Positions 9,221 to 18,735 of a stretch of DNA of 31,357 nt are shown here, one piece after another; within the stretch, counting starts at the first letter, position 1; every line of letters begins with the position of its first letter. Position numbers and translations under genes: made by a program. The notes under the pieces were generated by a model. That model was not told the origin of the DNA and ran no database searches. It was given only the letters and a program-made list of their open reading frames with translations. This stretch comes from Symbiodinium natans (Eukaryota; Sar; Dinophyceae; Suessiales; Symbiodiniaceae). The DNA is taken from assembly GCA_905221605.1 (NCBI GenBank), contig CAJNDS010000330.1, forward strand, positions 132,501-163,857. Direction: 5' to 3'.

Positions 9221-9332
9221 TGCCCTCAATGAAGCAAAACAGGATCACGACGGCACGAAAGGCTCTTCGTAACAAGAGATCATCCGAGGCAGCAGCCGAA
9301 GCTGTCCGGCAAAATGCTGCCGGTGTGGGCGA
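9221..9332. other. exon-like island between telomeric arrays
   Basis: The 112-bp unique stretch is open on both strands. The plus frame reads basic and helical (KQNRITTARKALRNKR then SSEAAAEAVRQNAAGV), which looks coding. The minus strand has a good acceptor (CACCGGCAG, about 9324 going leftwards) and a GT donor formed by GCA|GTTTAGGG at the array edge. I cannot decide strand or prove it is an exon; it is the most coding-like of the C-array/G-array spacers. Confidence 0.35.
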
Positions 9333-9380
9333 ATTTAGGGTTTAGGGTTTAGGGTTTGGGGTTTGGGGTTTAGGGTTTAG
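9333..9380 (+). repeat. interstitial TTTAGGG array
   Basis: Six or seven G-strand units including two TTTGGGG variants. Confidence 0.93.
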
Positions 9381-9727
9381 ACCTGATGTCAGTTCAAGTC
9401 TTCATCCAAGCAATTCCATCTCAACACAAGTAGCGTTCCGGCTTCGCAGCGAACACCTGCGAACAGCACAACCGCATACTACCACGCCTGAGGGAGCAAC
9501 AACATAGTTTTCCTGAGGGCATGCACACCCCTAAGCTTCAGAGACAGATTTGCGACCTGTGAAGAACTTGGCATTTCACTGAATATGGACCTCAGAACCC
9601 CTAAACCCTGAACCTGAACCCTAGACCATCTCTTGACAAAATCCCACGCTTCAGGTGGAGAGTGCTTGGCGGGAGCAGCTCGAAAAGCGCCACTTGGCAT
9701 GCCCTCATGTGGGTCGTTCTTTTGAAT

Positions 9728-9796
9728 TAGGCTCCCTTTTGGGGTCGGTCCTGTAAGAAGGCCCCTACTATAATGGGGACCGAAAAAGGGAACCTA
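9728..9796. mobile_element. short TIR element (69 bp)
   Basis: The left arm TAGGCTCCCTTTT and right arm AAAAAGGGAACCTA are near-complements, continued inward by GGTCGGTCC/GGACCG. Possibly a small relative of family G (TAGGTTCCC word). No clear target duplication. Confidence 0.65.
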
Positions 9797-9862
9797 GTTT
9801 AAAGGTGGGAAAGTTCCAGGATCCCGCGCACTGTGCATCCTCTACCGCGGCAAGACTCTACC

Positions 9863-9878
9863 ACGCGCGCGCGCGCGG
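9863..9878. repeat. CG dinucleotide run
   Basis: Sixteen bases of alternating C and G with no break, the only such run in the window. Confidence 0.9.
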
Positions 9879-10142
9879 GCGGTTCACTGGTCATGGTGGT
9901 CTTGTTTATGTTCTCATGGTACAGTGTAGAATTGTGTCATACTATGGGACCTAGAAGCCAATTGTACCATAGTTCAGTATCGTGTTGTATCATAATATGA
10001 GGGTGTTTAGGGCGCTTACCGTGTTTTTAGAATTTAAGGGCTCAGGGGTTGTAGGGCTTGGAGGTTTTTTGTTTTTTTTTAGGTTTTGTTGATGGTTTTT
10101 AGGGTGTTGGCCCAGACTATCAACCTTATTCAAACCCTAGGA

Positions 10143-10231
10143 TGCCCAGTAGTACCCTTACTCCCTTTTTGGGGGGGTTTAGGTTCTTGAAGCAAAAAAG
10201 GGCACCCTTTTTAAGCCTAGGTTACTGGGCA
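10143..10231. mobile_element. TIR family G element
   Basis: The arms TGCCCAGTAGTACCCTTAC (left) and the complement of CCTAGGTTACTGGGCA (right) share the TGCCCAGTA end. The interior has CCCTTTTTGGGGG facing AAAAAAGGGCACCCTTTTT. The same interior word recurs at 12968-12988, 14044-14060 and, degenerate, at 27840. Confidence 0.7.
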
Positions 10232-10315
10232 GCCAGGGTGCTAGGGTTTGCTGCTTCCGTGGTGAAGGGAGCATCCTGATGGCTCCCCGGCAGGGGTGAC
10301 TTTGACAAGGTGGTT

Positions 10316-10590
10316 TGGGGTTTGGGGTTTAGGGTTTAGGGTTTGGGGTTTGGGGTTTAGGGTTTGGGGTTTGGAGTTTAGGGTTTAGGGTTTAGAGGGT
10401 TTAGGGATCCCCACCCCTGGGCTCCAGACCCTGCCTCGACCCCTAAACCCCTAAACCCCTAAGCCCTAAACCCTAGCCCCTCAATCCCCTAACCCTGAGC
10501 CCTCAACCCCGAAACCGTCAGCCCCGAAACCCCCCACTAAACCCTAAGCCCCTACACCCTCAAACCCTAAACCCTAGACCCCGAAACCCT
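10316..10590. repeat. degenerate telomere-type arrays, G then C orientation
   Basis: 10316-10410 carries TTTGGGG and TTTAGGG units. 10441-10590 carries diverged C-strand units (CCCCTAAA, CCCTAAG, CCCCGAAACC). This is the opposite order to most pairs in the window. A further G-strand doublet follows at about 10681-10697. Confidence 0.85.
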
Positions 10591-11368
10591 CAACGCTCTA
10601 CCGACAAAGGCTTCACGCGGCCCTCGCGCTCACCGCAGCGACAGGTGCCTTCTCCGAGGCCCGCCTACGAGATTCAACCTTGAGGGTTTAGGGTTTATCC
10701 CCAAAACCCATACACCCTAACACCCCTGAACGCCGAAAGAACCCAACCCCTACACCTCCTAAACCCAAAACCCTTCACCCTTAGAAACCCGAAACCCTGA
10801 CAGCACAGTTTAGTCATAAGGGTTGTGAACAAGATGGTCGCAAGGATTTGCCCAAGCCATTTGCAGCTGCACGGCTTGCAGTCTTACGTAAGTGAGATCA
10901 ACCCAGAACCCGAAACCCTAAACCCCCCCGAGAAGCCGTCAAAATGATCTAAAGACTCGAAGGTGTAGTCAATTTGTTCAAGTATATGCTTCGATGTCTT
11001 GGCGGTGTCGCGATTTGCCGTGTGCGGGTTACGGCAGATGTGGCTCGGGGTTAGGATGTAAAGGCTATAAGGTTCAGGGCTTAAACAGGTTTCTTGGCTT
11101 GGGGCATGCTGTTTCGAGCCTGCCACGCACCAAGCCTGATGACTCCAGCTGAATGTGGCACGTCGTGTGTGCTGTGAGTCACCACTTGCATTCCGAGAAG
11201 CCATGGTGTTGAGTTGGAGCATCTTCCCCTTCCTTTGGTCTCAGAGCACTTGTTCCCTGCAACTTCAGTCCGGAACCTGGCAACCTAGAGTAGCCCCCTT
11301 TATGCCCTCAGAGAGGATAGTGTAACTTATTTGTTGGATGGATCTGCCTGTTTTTGTCAAGCTACAAG
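10591..11368. other. no supported gene
   Basis: 10610-10680 is GC-rich and exon-like in composition but short. 10884-11222 is open on the minus strand for 112 codons without a recognisable domain, and its 3' end reads through a degenerate telomeric motif. Degenerate C-strand telomeric words fill 10695-10800. Confidence 0.4.
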
Positions 11369-11438
11369 GTTTAGGGTTTAGGGTTTAGGGTCTAGGGTTT
11401 AGGGTTTAGGGTTCAGGGTTCAGGGTTCAGGGTTTAGG
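11369..11438 (+). repeat. interstitial TTTAGGG array
   Basis: Ten G-strand units, three of them TTCAGGG variants. Confidence 0.95.
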
Positions 11439-12235
11439 AAGACCCCTTCGAAGCCAATTGCCACGGCCCTGGCAGATCGCCTGCCAGTCCGACTGCAGAA
11501 TCCACGGCCGAAGGCCCTACCTATAGGGGTCGGACTAATTACTCATAGTATTCCCTTACGGTCCCTTGATGATTGTACTAGAATAACCACCGAAAACCCT
11601 ATTCTAAATATGAAGGCCCCTTTAGTAACATGGCGAGCGCAGGTGCACACACAGGAGCAAAGGCGTCCGTAATGCAGGAGCCTACGTAAGTGCCAATACT
11701 ACCCACCTACAACCCCTACTTCTGCCCTACATGTATGTAGTCTTAACTCACCTCAGATCCCCATTCTCACCCTAAACCTAAACCCTACATCACCACCGAA
11801 AAGATATCCAGTCTTATGAAGTGAGTCCCGACATGAGGCTCCTAACAGGTGCGCAGGGGTTCAGACACATGTAGACCTTGTTGTTGACGGGTTTAGGGTT
11901 TAGGGTTCAGGGTTTAGGGGTTTAGGGTTTGGGGTTAGGGGTTTTGGGGTGCAGTGACCCTCCGCTTTTACTGCTTGGTACCAACTCGCCCAGGGTTCTC
12001 ATAGTGGAGAGGGTTCCTACTGTTTGCTAAACCCACCCCCCCCCCCCCCCCCAAAGAAGAAAGAACGCAAAGAATCAGTCTTGCTTATGAGGGCAGTATA
12101 GAGATGATGTTTCTTTGGGTAAAGCCCTTTAAACCCTAATCCCAAAAAGCCTGGAAATGAATCTGGGGTTGAGACGCTCCGACTTTTTGGGTTGATGTGC
12201 AGAGAAATCAGGAGTCAAGGTTTAGAGATTAGAGT
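11439..12235. other. no supported gene; sparse repeats
   Basis: Unique sequence with short C-strand (11768-11787) and G-strand (11887-11943) telomeric stretches about 100 bp apart, and a 17-C homopolymer at 12036-12052. No domain-bearing frame. Confidence 0.5.
12036..12052 (-). repeat. poly-C run (17 C)
   Basis: Uninterrupted homopolymer after ACCCA. Confidence 0.95.
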
Positions 12236-12291
12236 CTTAGGGGTTTAGCGTTTAGGGTTTAGGGTTTAGGGTTTAGGGTTTAGGGTTTAGG
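12236..12291 (+). repeat. interstitial TTTAGGG array
   Basis: Eight G-strand units, one a TTTAGCG variant. Confidence 0.96.
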
Positions 12292-12652
12292 CAAACTTGA
12301 AGGAGACGGAATGGGGTCTTCAGTGCAGGGCGAGGTTTTGCACAGCATGAACCTCAATAGCCGAATCCCATTAGGTGTTTGGGTTCGCACTTCTGACAGA
12401 CATAACATACGTGCCGCCATGCGGCACCCAATATTTGGGGTTGGGTTCCCGCATGAGCTGAAGCAAAAAAAGGGCTACCCGTTTGTTTCCATACCGGATC
12501 CCAGAGTCTTCCAGATGTTCATGGAGAGCTGGTTCGCAGGTCTCTAAGGCCCCTTAGCCCTTTGAGGTCCAAAGCTTTGATCTAGAGTAGCTATAGTTCC
12601 ACACCTTTCCACGTCTTGAAGGCGCAAAAGGCTGCGATTTGGGGGTTTAGGG

Positions 12653-12749
12653 TTGGGATGTTCCCCCCTTATACGAACAGTCCTGAATAGGGATCGTACC
12701 CTATTATATTCCCTATGAAGGACTGTTAGCGTAAGGGGGAACATCCCAA
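12653..12749. mobile_element. TIR family A element (97 bp)
   Basis: The left arm TTGGGATGTTCCCCCCTTAT and right arm TAAGGGGGAACATCCCAA are near-perfect complements, continued by GAACAGTCCT/AGGACTGTTA. The flanks are GTTTAGGG on the left and GTTTAATT on the right, so only the first five bases of a putative 8-bp duplication agree. This is the best-preserved arm sequence of the family and shows an insertion beside a telomeric motif. Confidence 0.85.
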
Positions 12750-12909
12750 GTTTAATTCAGGCTTTGGAAGCTTTTGAAGGGGGTGCAGGGGCAGGATTTC
12801 CAGCTTTCCGTTTCGCGTGCCTGAACTCCAATCCTGGCCAGGGCCGACTTCGCCGCATACTTCGCCGTGTTTTTTGGCCGCCAACTACTATCCCCTGATC
12901 ATCAGCCGC

Positions 12910-13011
12910 TTGGCAGGCCCCTTTTGCCCTTTGTTTTTTGCTTCTGGGTTCCCTTATGAAGTAACCAACCCCAAAAAGGGTGCCCTTCTTCTAATGTGGT
13001 TACCGGGCTAC
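12910..13011. mobile_element. TIR family G element, diverged
   Basis: The right half, AACCCCAAAAAGGGTGCCCTT then TGGTTACCGGGCTA, matches family G. The left half (CTTGGCAGGCCCCTTTTGCC) pairs with it only loosely. The overlapping open frames on both strands read through the element and are not genes. Confidence 0.5.
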
Positions 13012-13270
13012 ATTCGTAACCACTCAGAGTGACTGCCAGTGACTGCGCATAACGTGTTTTGCGTGTTAATCGAAGGTACACAAGATGCACCAGGCAGGTA
13101 ACCAGCGGAACCTACATGATCCGACATATGGGAAAACCAGTACAAACACATAGTAGTACTAATCATAGTAGTAGTACTCATCATCAGCTTAATAATCATG
13201 AAAAGTTGCGTTAGGCTCGGTTGACCGCTCGGGGTTTTCCGAGATCGGCATCGAGCAAATGACTTCAATG

Positions 13271-13299
13271 GTTTAGGGTTTAGGGTTTAGGGTTTAGGG
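13271..13299 (+). repeat. short TTTAGGG array
   Basis: Four perfect G-strand units. Confidence 0.95.
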
Positions 13300-13386
13300 A
13301 CCAGCCTGGAAGTCGTGGTGGCGTAGCCAGGTCGACGCGCGGCATGTTTTGTTTTGCTTCATGCTTCCGAACTTACACGACCATGG

Positions 13387-13483
13387 CTACCTGGAGTCTC
13401 CAATGTAGTCCCTTTTTGGGTTAGTTCTAGGGGATTCTAAGATACTACCCCCAAAAAGGTACTACATAGGAGCCTCTAGGTAG
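13387..13483. mobile_element. TIR family C element, copy 1 (97 bp)
   Basis: The arms CTACCTGGAGTCTCC (left) and the complement of GGAGCCTCTAGGTAG (right) continue into TAGTCCCTTTTTGGG/CCAAAAAGGTACTA. The whole element aligns almost end to end with the copy at 15793-15889, including the central GGTTAGTTCTAGGGGATT, and has the same length. No target duplication can be called. Confidence 0.87.
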
Positions 13484-13499
13484 TGATGCCACCCAACTC

Positions 13500-13736
13500 G
13501 GGTCTAGCCTTGCCAAGCTAAAGGGCTGCCAATGTGATCCAACGTGTCGGGGCGCAACTTCCTTTCCCAGAACTGCAGAAGCTTCTGTTTGCAAATGATG
13601 GACTCAGCAGCATATGGACACGGTTGTACAGCTACCCGAAACCTATGTCCAACACAGCCTAGCACAGTCTGCAAGATACCAATCTCGGTTATTGCGGATC
13701 TTGCTGACCATGCAGCTCGCAGCAACCCCAAACCAT
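13500..13736. other. open on both strands, unrecognised
   Basis: Both strands are open for 65-75 codons with no recognisable domain. It abuts the C-strand telomeric array at 13737, so it could be an exon, but strand and identity are undecided. Confidence 0.25.
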
Positions 13737-13811
13737 CCTAAACCCTAAATTACCCTATAGACCCTAGACCCTAGACCCTAAACCCTAAACCCTAAACCCT
13801 AAACCCTAAAC
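13737..13811 (-). repeat. interstitial CCCTAAA array
   Basis: C-strand units, the 5' part with CCCTAGA variants and the 3' part perfect. It faces the G array at 13913 across 101 bp. Confidence 0.96.
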
Positions 13812-13912
13812 TCATCATGGGACATAGTCGCTGCACGCCGCAGGAGACATGACACCTGCGGATCCGTCCTCCGAGAGGCACGGTGGCTTTTGTTGTTCAA
13901 CTAGGACCCACA

Positions 13913-13971
13913 GGGTTTAGGGTTTAGGGTTTAGGGTTTAGGGTTTAGGGTTTAGAGTTTAGGGTTTAGGG
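13913..13971 (+). repeat. interstitial TTTAGGG array
   Basis: About eight G-strand units with one TTTAGAG variant. The preceding unique stretch ends GACCCACAG against the array. Confidence 0.96.
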
Positions 13972-13974
13972 CTA

Positions 13975-14079
13975 CTAGGACTCAGTAGGCCCTTCTTCCC
14001 TTTTGTTAGGTTCAGGTTCCCCTTCTAACCCCCCTTTAAACCAAAAAGGGCACCCTTTTTATTCCTAGGTTTCTCCTAG
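13975..14079. mobile_element. TIR family G element, diverged
   Basis: The right half carries AAAAAGGGCACCCTTTTTA and CCTAGGTTTCTCCTAG, as in other family G copies. The left half starts CTAGGACTCAGTAGGCCC and pairs imperfectly. Boundaries are approximate. Confidence 0.55.
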
Positions 14080-15020
14080 GGCTACTCAACTGTGCAAGGC
14101 TAAGGAAACTGCAAGCTGGGGATTCCAAGCCTCGTCAGCTTTTTTCTCCCCCTGAAAGAACCCTAAAGCCTTTAAGGTTTAGGGTTTAGGTTTAAGCCCT
14201 GAATTCTGGCTTACAAGAAAATCCGTGACATGTATGCGACAAGCAGCCCACGTGGCTAGGTATGAGTGAGAGCACCTGCAACCCACTGTCTCTCATGTGT
14301 TTGCGGCGATACACACACACATGTTTGTTTGCGTGGCAGCCCTGATTGCTTTCTTCTTTGTATTTTCTGTGTGTATATATACATATATATATATATATGT
14401 ATAGCACTGTGTCGCCCATCGATGCCCCGAGCTCACTACAGCCTGAGAAAGCGGATGCTCACGTTTCTGAGGCCGTCTCCTTCTTCAGGGTCTCGTACAG
14501 GCCAGCATTTCAACTGCTCTCCCCTGGTCAGCTTTTGGTTGTGAAAGCGTAGGCGCCAACATTCAGGCACCCCCCCCCCCTCCCGCCCCCTGTGGCTCAT
14601 GACAGGTTAGGGTTTAGGGTATTGGGTTCAGGTTTTGGGTTTTGGGTTAGGCTTTGGGGTTTCACTCGGCCCTGTCGTTGATTGCGGGGGGGTTAGGATT
14701 CCCTGCCCTGCCGGCGCCCGGTTCATGGTTTTAAGGCTTATGGTTGGTTTAGGGTTTTCCCTCTGCCGCGCATGGTTCATGGTGGTTTCCGGCCCACGTG
14801 CTTCATGGTGAGTTTAGGCTTCAGGGCTTAGGCCCCCGTTTTAAGTAGGGTTCCCTCTCCCCATGCATGGGTTAAGGGTCCGGGGGGGGGGGGGTGGATA
14901 CCCTAGGCCGGAGGGGGGGTGGTATAGGGTTGAAGCCTGAGGACAGTTTAGGATCTGCGCTCCAAACCCGCTTTTGCAGAGAAAGCTTAGACGAAGAAGC
15001 CCTTGAGCCTATCTCACTGA
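14080..15020. other. no supported gene; microsatellite and low complexity
   Basis: Contains one head-on telomeric motif pair (14160-14190), a CA tract (14310-14322), an AT microsatellite (14370-14402), poly-C and poly-G runs (14571-14581, 14880-14893), and diverged G-strand telomeric words (14605-14660). Several frames across the microsatellite are artefacts. Confidence 0.5.
14370..14402. repeat. TA/CATA microsatellite
   Basis: Alternating GTATATATACATATATATATA-type sequence. Confidence 0.85.
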
Positions 15021-15260
15021 GACAAAGGTGGAACTTCTGAAGTGGAAGCCCATGATCACTACTCAATTCCCATGTCCATCGCAGTGGCCATCCGAGAGGA
15101 GCAATCTGCCATCCCAGACATGTTCTGCCTCGCCCCTTTTAAGATGCAACAGCACGCAAGCATGTACCAAGCCGGCTCGAAGCCTAGGACCATACCCCCC
15201 CCCAGCGGAAGACGCAGATCACCCAAAGCAGAGCCTCTCTGAAACGCAAAGGCCCCAAAA
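15021..15260 (+). other. candidate exon, unrecognised
   Basis: After a possible acceptor (CTCACTGAG, about 15013-15021) the plus strand is open for about 75 codons. The frame reads HDHYSIPMSIAVAIREEQ then SAIPDMFCLAPFKMQQHASM, which has the balanced composition of real coding sequence. No family is recognised. No upstream or downstream exon can be joined, and the opposite strand is also partly open. It is followed by a short C-strand telomeric stretch at 15282-15305. Confidence 0.3.
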
Positions 15261-15506
15261 GTGCGCAAATCCGATGCTAAGCCCTAAACCCTAAACCCTA
15301 GACCCTGAAGTTCATTGAAGTTTTACAGAGAATGGCAGGCACCAGCAGGCTACAGCGCCCAAAGTCCTCTGGAGCAGCTTGGTTGTGAGCAGCTGCTTCT
15401 TCTCCCCGGACAAAACTCCAGAGTACAGTAGCCCTGGAGGTGGCGTTCGACTCGCGGTATACGCTACTATCTTGGTACACAATTGTGCTATGTTATGTCA
15501 TATTGT

Positions 15507-15519
15507 GGGGGGGGGGGGG
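15507..15519 (+). repeat. poly-G run (13 G)
   Basis: Uninterrupted homopolymer after ATATTGT. Confidence 0.93.
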
Positions 15520-15545
15520 TCTTGAGGGATGAATACAATGCTAGG

Positions 15546-15664
15546 TACAGTAAACTCCAGAAAGTTGGAACATGGTTTAAGGATGGTTAGAGCTGGGATA
15601 CCCTTTGGTATACCTGTTGGGGTATGGGGAGAAGGGTGTTCCAACTTTTTAGGAGTTTACTGTA
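15546..15664. mobile_element. Tc1/mariner-like MITE (119 bp with TA duplication)
   Basis: The arms CAGTAAACTCCAGAAAGTTG (left) and the complement of GGAGTTTACTG (right) extend over about 26 bp with the shared end CAGTAAACTCC. Each end is flanked by TA, so the unit reads TA-CAGT...ACTG-TA. A CAGT terminus with a TA duplication is characteristic of the Tc1/mariner/pogo superfamily. No transposase is encoded, so it is non-autonomous. Confidence 0.85.
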
Positions 15665-15792
15665 TCCGGGGGTGATCTGGAGGGCGCGCGAGAGTTAGCC
15701 TCGTTGCAGCGAGAGTAGGTCGGTCAAAGAAGTGAAATCCCTGATGCTGGCAAAGGGGCCCAGAGCTTAAAGCCCTGAATAAGACCCACAAT

Positions 15793-15889
15793 CTACCCAA
15801 AGGCTCCAATGTAGTTCCTTTTTTGGGTTAGTTCTAGGGGATTTTAGCATGCTACCCCAAAAAGGTACTTCATAGGAGCCTTTGGGTAG
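15793..15889. mobile_element. TIR family C element, copy 2 (97 bp)
   Basis: The arms CTACCCAAAGGCTCC and the complement of GGAGCCTTTGGGTAG are perfect over 15 bp. The interior matches the copy at 13387-13483 nearly base for base, including a matching asymmetric centre, so both are descendants of one mobile unit. No target duplication is recognisable. Confidence 0.9.
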
Positions 15890-16576
15890 AGCATGCAAGG
15901 TCTGGGATTCAGGGATGTCGAGATGACGTCTGTCGACTCTGGGAGAGCGAGAAAGCGAGATGGAGAGTGCCTCGGGAATGAGGAAGGAAAGAAAGATGGT
16001 CAGGCAGACAGACAGAAAGAAGAAAGAGAAACACAAAACAAATCATAAACAGAGCTGGTGGAAGAAGAATCTAAGCAGAGGGCTGAAGCCTCTTGCCAAG
16101 TGCCGTCGATCCTTAATCCTCAAAAGCCGCCGGTATAAACCTTTGTAGACCAAAAGGAAGTTCCCGGGTACCCATGTCCCAGCTTTACTCTGGGACCTCG
16201 GACACATAGGCTACGGAAGCATACGGCTGCATCAGGCCCTCAGCAGCTCCCATGGGCGGATGGGCAGGACGGCCAGGGTTTGAGTTGCGGCTTTGAAGCG
16301 CGCAAAGCGTACGTTTCACGAGGCCCCTGTAGTTTAGTCTTTGAGTCCTGCAGTCTCGAAGCCCCTCAAGCCCCTACAGTGCTGTAAAGATGCCTAAACC
16401 TAAGCCTTGTCTGTAGAGACGCCGAAGCCCCGAAACCCTAGACCACCTAAACCGCTTCATGTCGAAGCGACGAGATTACAAGGGCCTCGGCGTCCTCGAG
16501 TCGCCATCCACTACCTTGTTGGCGCTTGGGGCTTTTGGTGCGTGTTAGCGTTACCTCTCCGGATTGTGGACCCTTA
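15890..16576. other. no supported gene
   Basis: 15940-16060 is purine-rich (GAGA/GAAA low complexity). The remainder is unique sequence with single telomeric words. No domain-bearing frame. Confidence 0.5.
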
Positions 16577-16675
16577 TAAACCCTAAACCCTAAACCCTAA
16601 ACCCTAAACCCTAAACCCTAAACCCTAAACCCTAAACCCTAAACCTAAACCCCAAACCCCAAAACCCTAAACCCC
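16577..16675 (-). repeat. interstitial CCCTAAA array
   Basis: About fourteen C-strand units, perfect at first and with CCCCAAA variants at the 3' end. Confidence 0.97.
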
Positions 16676-17225
16676 GTTTGTGCTGCAAGATTGGCATGCC
16701 GCCCCTACAGAGCAGATCCCCTAAGCATCAGGCTTGACAAACCAGTTCGGCGCCATTCCTCGGGTTTCTCACTGACATAGGGTTTAAGTTAGGGTTTAGG
16801 ATTCAGGTTTAGGATTTTTAGGGTTTAGGGCTTAGGGCTTAGGGATGAGGGAGCATCAGACCTATCACCGGTGCTTTCTCGATGGCGTATTGCCAGAAGA
16901 ACTTCCACCAGAAGCCATAAACCCTAACTCTAAACCCGAAACCCTAAACCCTGAACCCGCCCACCTGACTGTGTACTAGTTCAACCTTCTCAAGCAAACA
17001 GACTCAGCAGAAGAGCCTCTTGATCCTCCTGAGCCCTGTAGAAAGCCCTAAACCCTAGGCCCTAAACCCTAAACCCTAAACCCCGCCTAGAGCCGAGGCC
17101 CTAAGCCGCCCCCCCCTCTCTCATGCAAAAATGCTCGCCAGGAAGAATGTCCCGGCCGAATCCCCAGAAAAGATCTGCTTAGGCAGTAGAAGGGGCAGCC
17201 CCTGGTTCCCAAATAAGTATTGGTG
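16676..17225. other. unique spacers with short telomeric arrays
   Basis: G-strand units at about 16780-16845 and C-strand units at 16917-16957 and 17045-17085 separate three short unique stretches of 75-110 bp. None can be shown to be exons. Confidence 0.55.
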
Positions 17226-17276
17226 AACCCTAAACCCTAAACCCTAAACCCTAAACCCTAAACCCTAAACCCTAAA
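17226..17276 (-). repeat. interstitial CCCTAAA array
   Basis: Seven perfect C-strand units. Confidence 0.97.
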
Positions 17277-17318
17277 GACGGGAATACTTAGGAGGATCAC
17301 TTCTGGAGCCACAACAAT

Positions 17319-17471
17319 CTAAGGGTAGTTTCATGGGCCCTGATTATGGTCCCTAACCTCCTTTAAGGGGTTCTGACGTATGGGCCCTTAATATGTATGG
17401 GGCATAGAAGGTGTATATATAAGGGGCACCTTTGAAGGGCTCATACTAAGGGACCATGAAACTACCCTAAG
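17319..17471. mobile_element. TIR family E element with 8-bp target duplication (153 bp)
   Basis: The arms CTAAGGGTAGTTTCATGG and the complement of CCATGAAACTACCCTAAG differ at one base over 18 bp and continue inward (GGGCCC/GGGACC). The flanks ACAACAAT (17311-17318) and ACAACAAC (17472-17479) agree at 7 of 8 positions. The interior includes GGGCCCTTAATATG and TATATATAAGGGGCACC. No coding capacity. Confidence 0.88.
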
Positions 17472-17479
17472 ACAACAAC

Positions 17480-17942
17480 CATGACGACCGTGAAGGCATG
17501 ACTTCAGGAGCTGAACCGGGGTAATGAGTGGTGGCACCTCAAGCCGTAGCATCACCACTCCCTCTTGCAGCTGGCAAGGGTTAGCAAGGCTGCTAGTACG
17601 GTGCAGTTAACTTGCGCAACAGTCCTAAACCTTAAAACCAAACAGCCGCAGAATGGATTCTGCACCCGTCTCAAGGCTGGTCAAGACCCGGGAGTTCTGG
17701 ACAGCAGGAAGATCCGCGAGGCCAAATCTTTGCTTTCCCGATAAGTGCAGGGTGGAGGGTTGAGGGTAGAAAGTGTATAGGGTTTGGGTCCCAAAAAGTT
17801 TTGAACGAGAGTTTTGGCCAAAACGTTTTGACGTTTTTGTTTTAGAACCTATTCTCATACCTTTTTCGACGGGGGCGGGGCAGGGAGGGAGGTGGAGGCA
17901 GGTGAAGGCGGCTGATCGGGTTTTGTGGAGCTTTTGGGTGTT
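17480..17942. other. no supported gene
   Basis: Unique sequence. 17760-17870 is open on both strands without a recognisable domain. Confidence 0.4.
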
Positions 17943-18058
17943 TTGGATTAATTTACTTGAAAACTCGGCGTGTCCGCTGCTTAGACAAAGAAACGCTTTG
18001 GATTACTTTACAAAAACTCGGCTTGTCAGCTGTTTAGACAAACAACTTGGGAAACGCA
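17943..18058 (+). repeat. tandem duplication, about 55-60 bp unit, two copies
   Basis: Copy 1 (17943-17997) and copy 2 (17998-18058) share TTGGATTA, TTTAC, AAAACTCGGC, GTC.GCTG and TTAGACAAA words in the same order with about 80% agreement. Both begin TTGGATTA. Confidence 0.8.
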
Positions 18059-18159
18059 TTTTGTCTTAAGGGTTTAGGGTTTAGGGTCTACAGCAACCAA
18101 ATTGTAGAAATTCATGTCGCTTCCCACAGTAGCTGAGCTCCTACATCAAGAAAAATGGA

Positions 18160-18735
18160 GCATCCCGAACTGGCCTGAATGCTGCCAGCGCATACAGGTG
18201 GCAACAAATCGTACTTCTTCCAACGCTTGGGGCAAAAAGGGCCACAAACTGGGACCTACAAATCGTACGTACGTCTTCCAAACTCACGAAGTCCTGTCAT
18301 TGTACGTGTGCACCATGCACAGCAAGCTTTGTACATTCTTGACACAGTCTTTTCGCACAAAGAACCAATCTGGTCCGTATCAAATCGTGACACCATGACC
18401 AAGTAGCTTGCGCCAGCATGTCCTGCTGATTTTAGGGGCGCTCTCAAAGAACATACGTTCTAGAGTTCTAGAGAGTATATTGAAATATTCGATTTGCTTA
18501 AGCCAATCGGGCCCGTAACAAGTCGTAGCCCCTCGAAAAACTGTTCAAGCCAGCGCTTTGCACACAAGCGTCTTTTCGTGACAGTATCGTTGCGTGAAAC
18601 ACTTTGCGAAAAACTGTTAAAGCAAGCTCTTTGCACACAAGCCATCGGCTTCGTTGCGTGATGTCGAACTGTTCAAGCCAGCGCTTTGAACACAATCCAT
18701 GATTACGTGTCAGTTTCGTTGCGTGAAACACTTTG
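18160..18735 (+). repeat. degenerate tandem repeat region
   Basis: At least three diverged copies of a unit carrying AACTGTTCAAGCCAGCGC, TTTG.ACACAA and CGTTGCGTGAAACACTTTGC lie at about 18539-18612, 18613-18665 and 18666-18735. Related fragments (AGCAAGCTTTGTACA, CTTTTCGCACAAAG, GTATCAAATCGTGAC versus GTAACAAGTCGTAGC) extend the repetition back to about 18185. The unit is open in several frames, but frames shift between copies, so this is not a repeat protein. Confidence 0.7.

Larger units (their letters stand above)
9381..10142. other. no supported gene
   Basis: Unique sequence with one C-strand telomeric motif cluster (9598-9632), a short TIR element (9728-9796), a CG dinucleotide run (9863-9878), a loose palindrome around ATACTATGG/CCATAG (9918-9980), and T-rich low complexity at 10060-10090. 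Confidence 0.5.

Noticed and set aside
9918-9990. Loose palindrome around ATACTATGG
   Set aside because: The arms match only in short blocks with shifts, there is no second copy, and no duplication flanks it.
12311-12547. 78-codon frame starting MGSSVQGEV
   Set aside because: It reads through family G-like repeat words (GGGTTCCCGCATGAG, AAAAAAAGGGCTACCC), so the apparent coding potential comes from repeat DNA.
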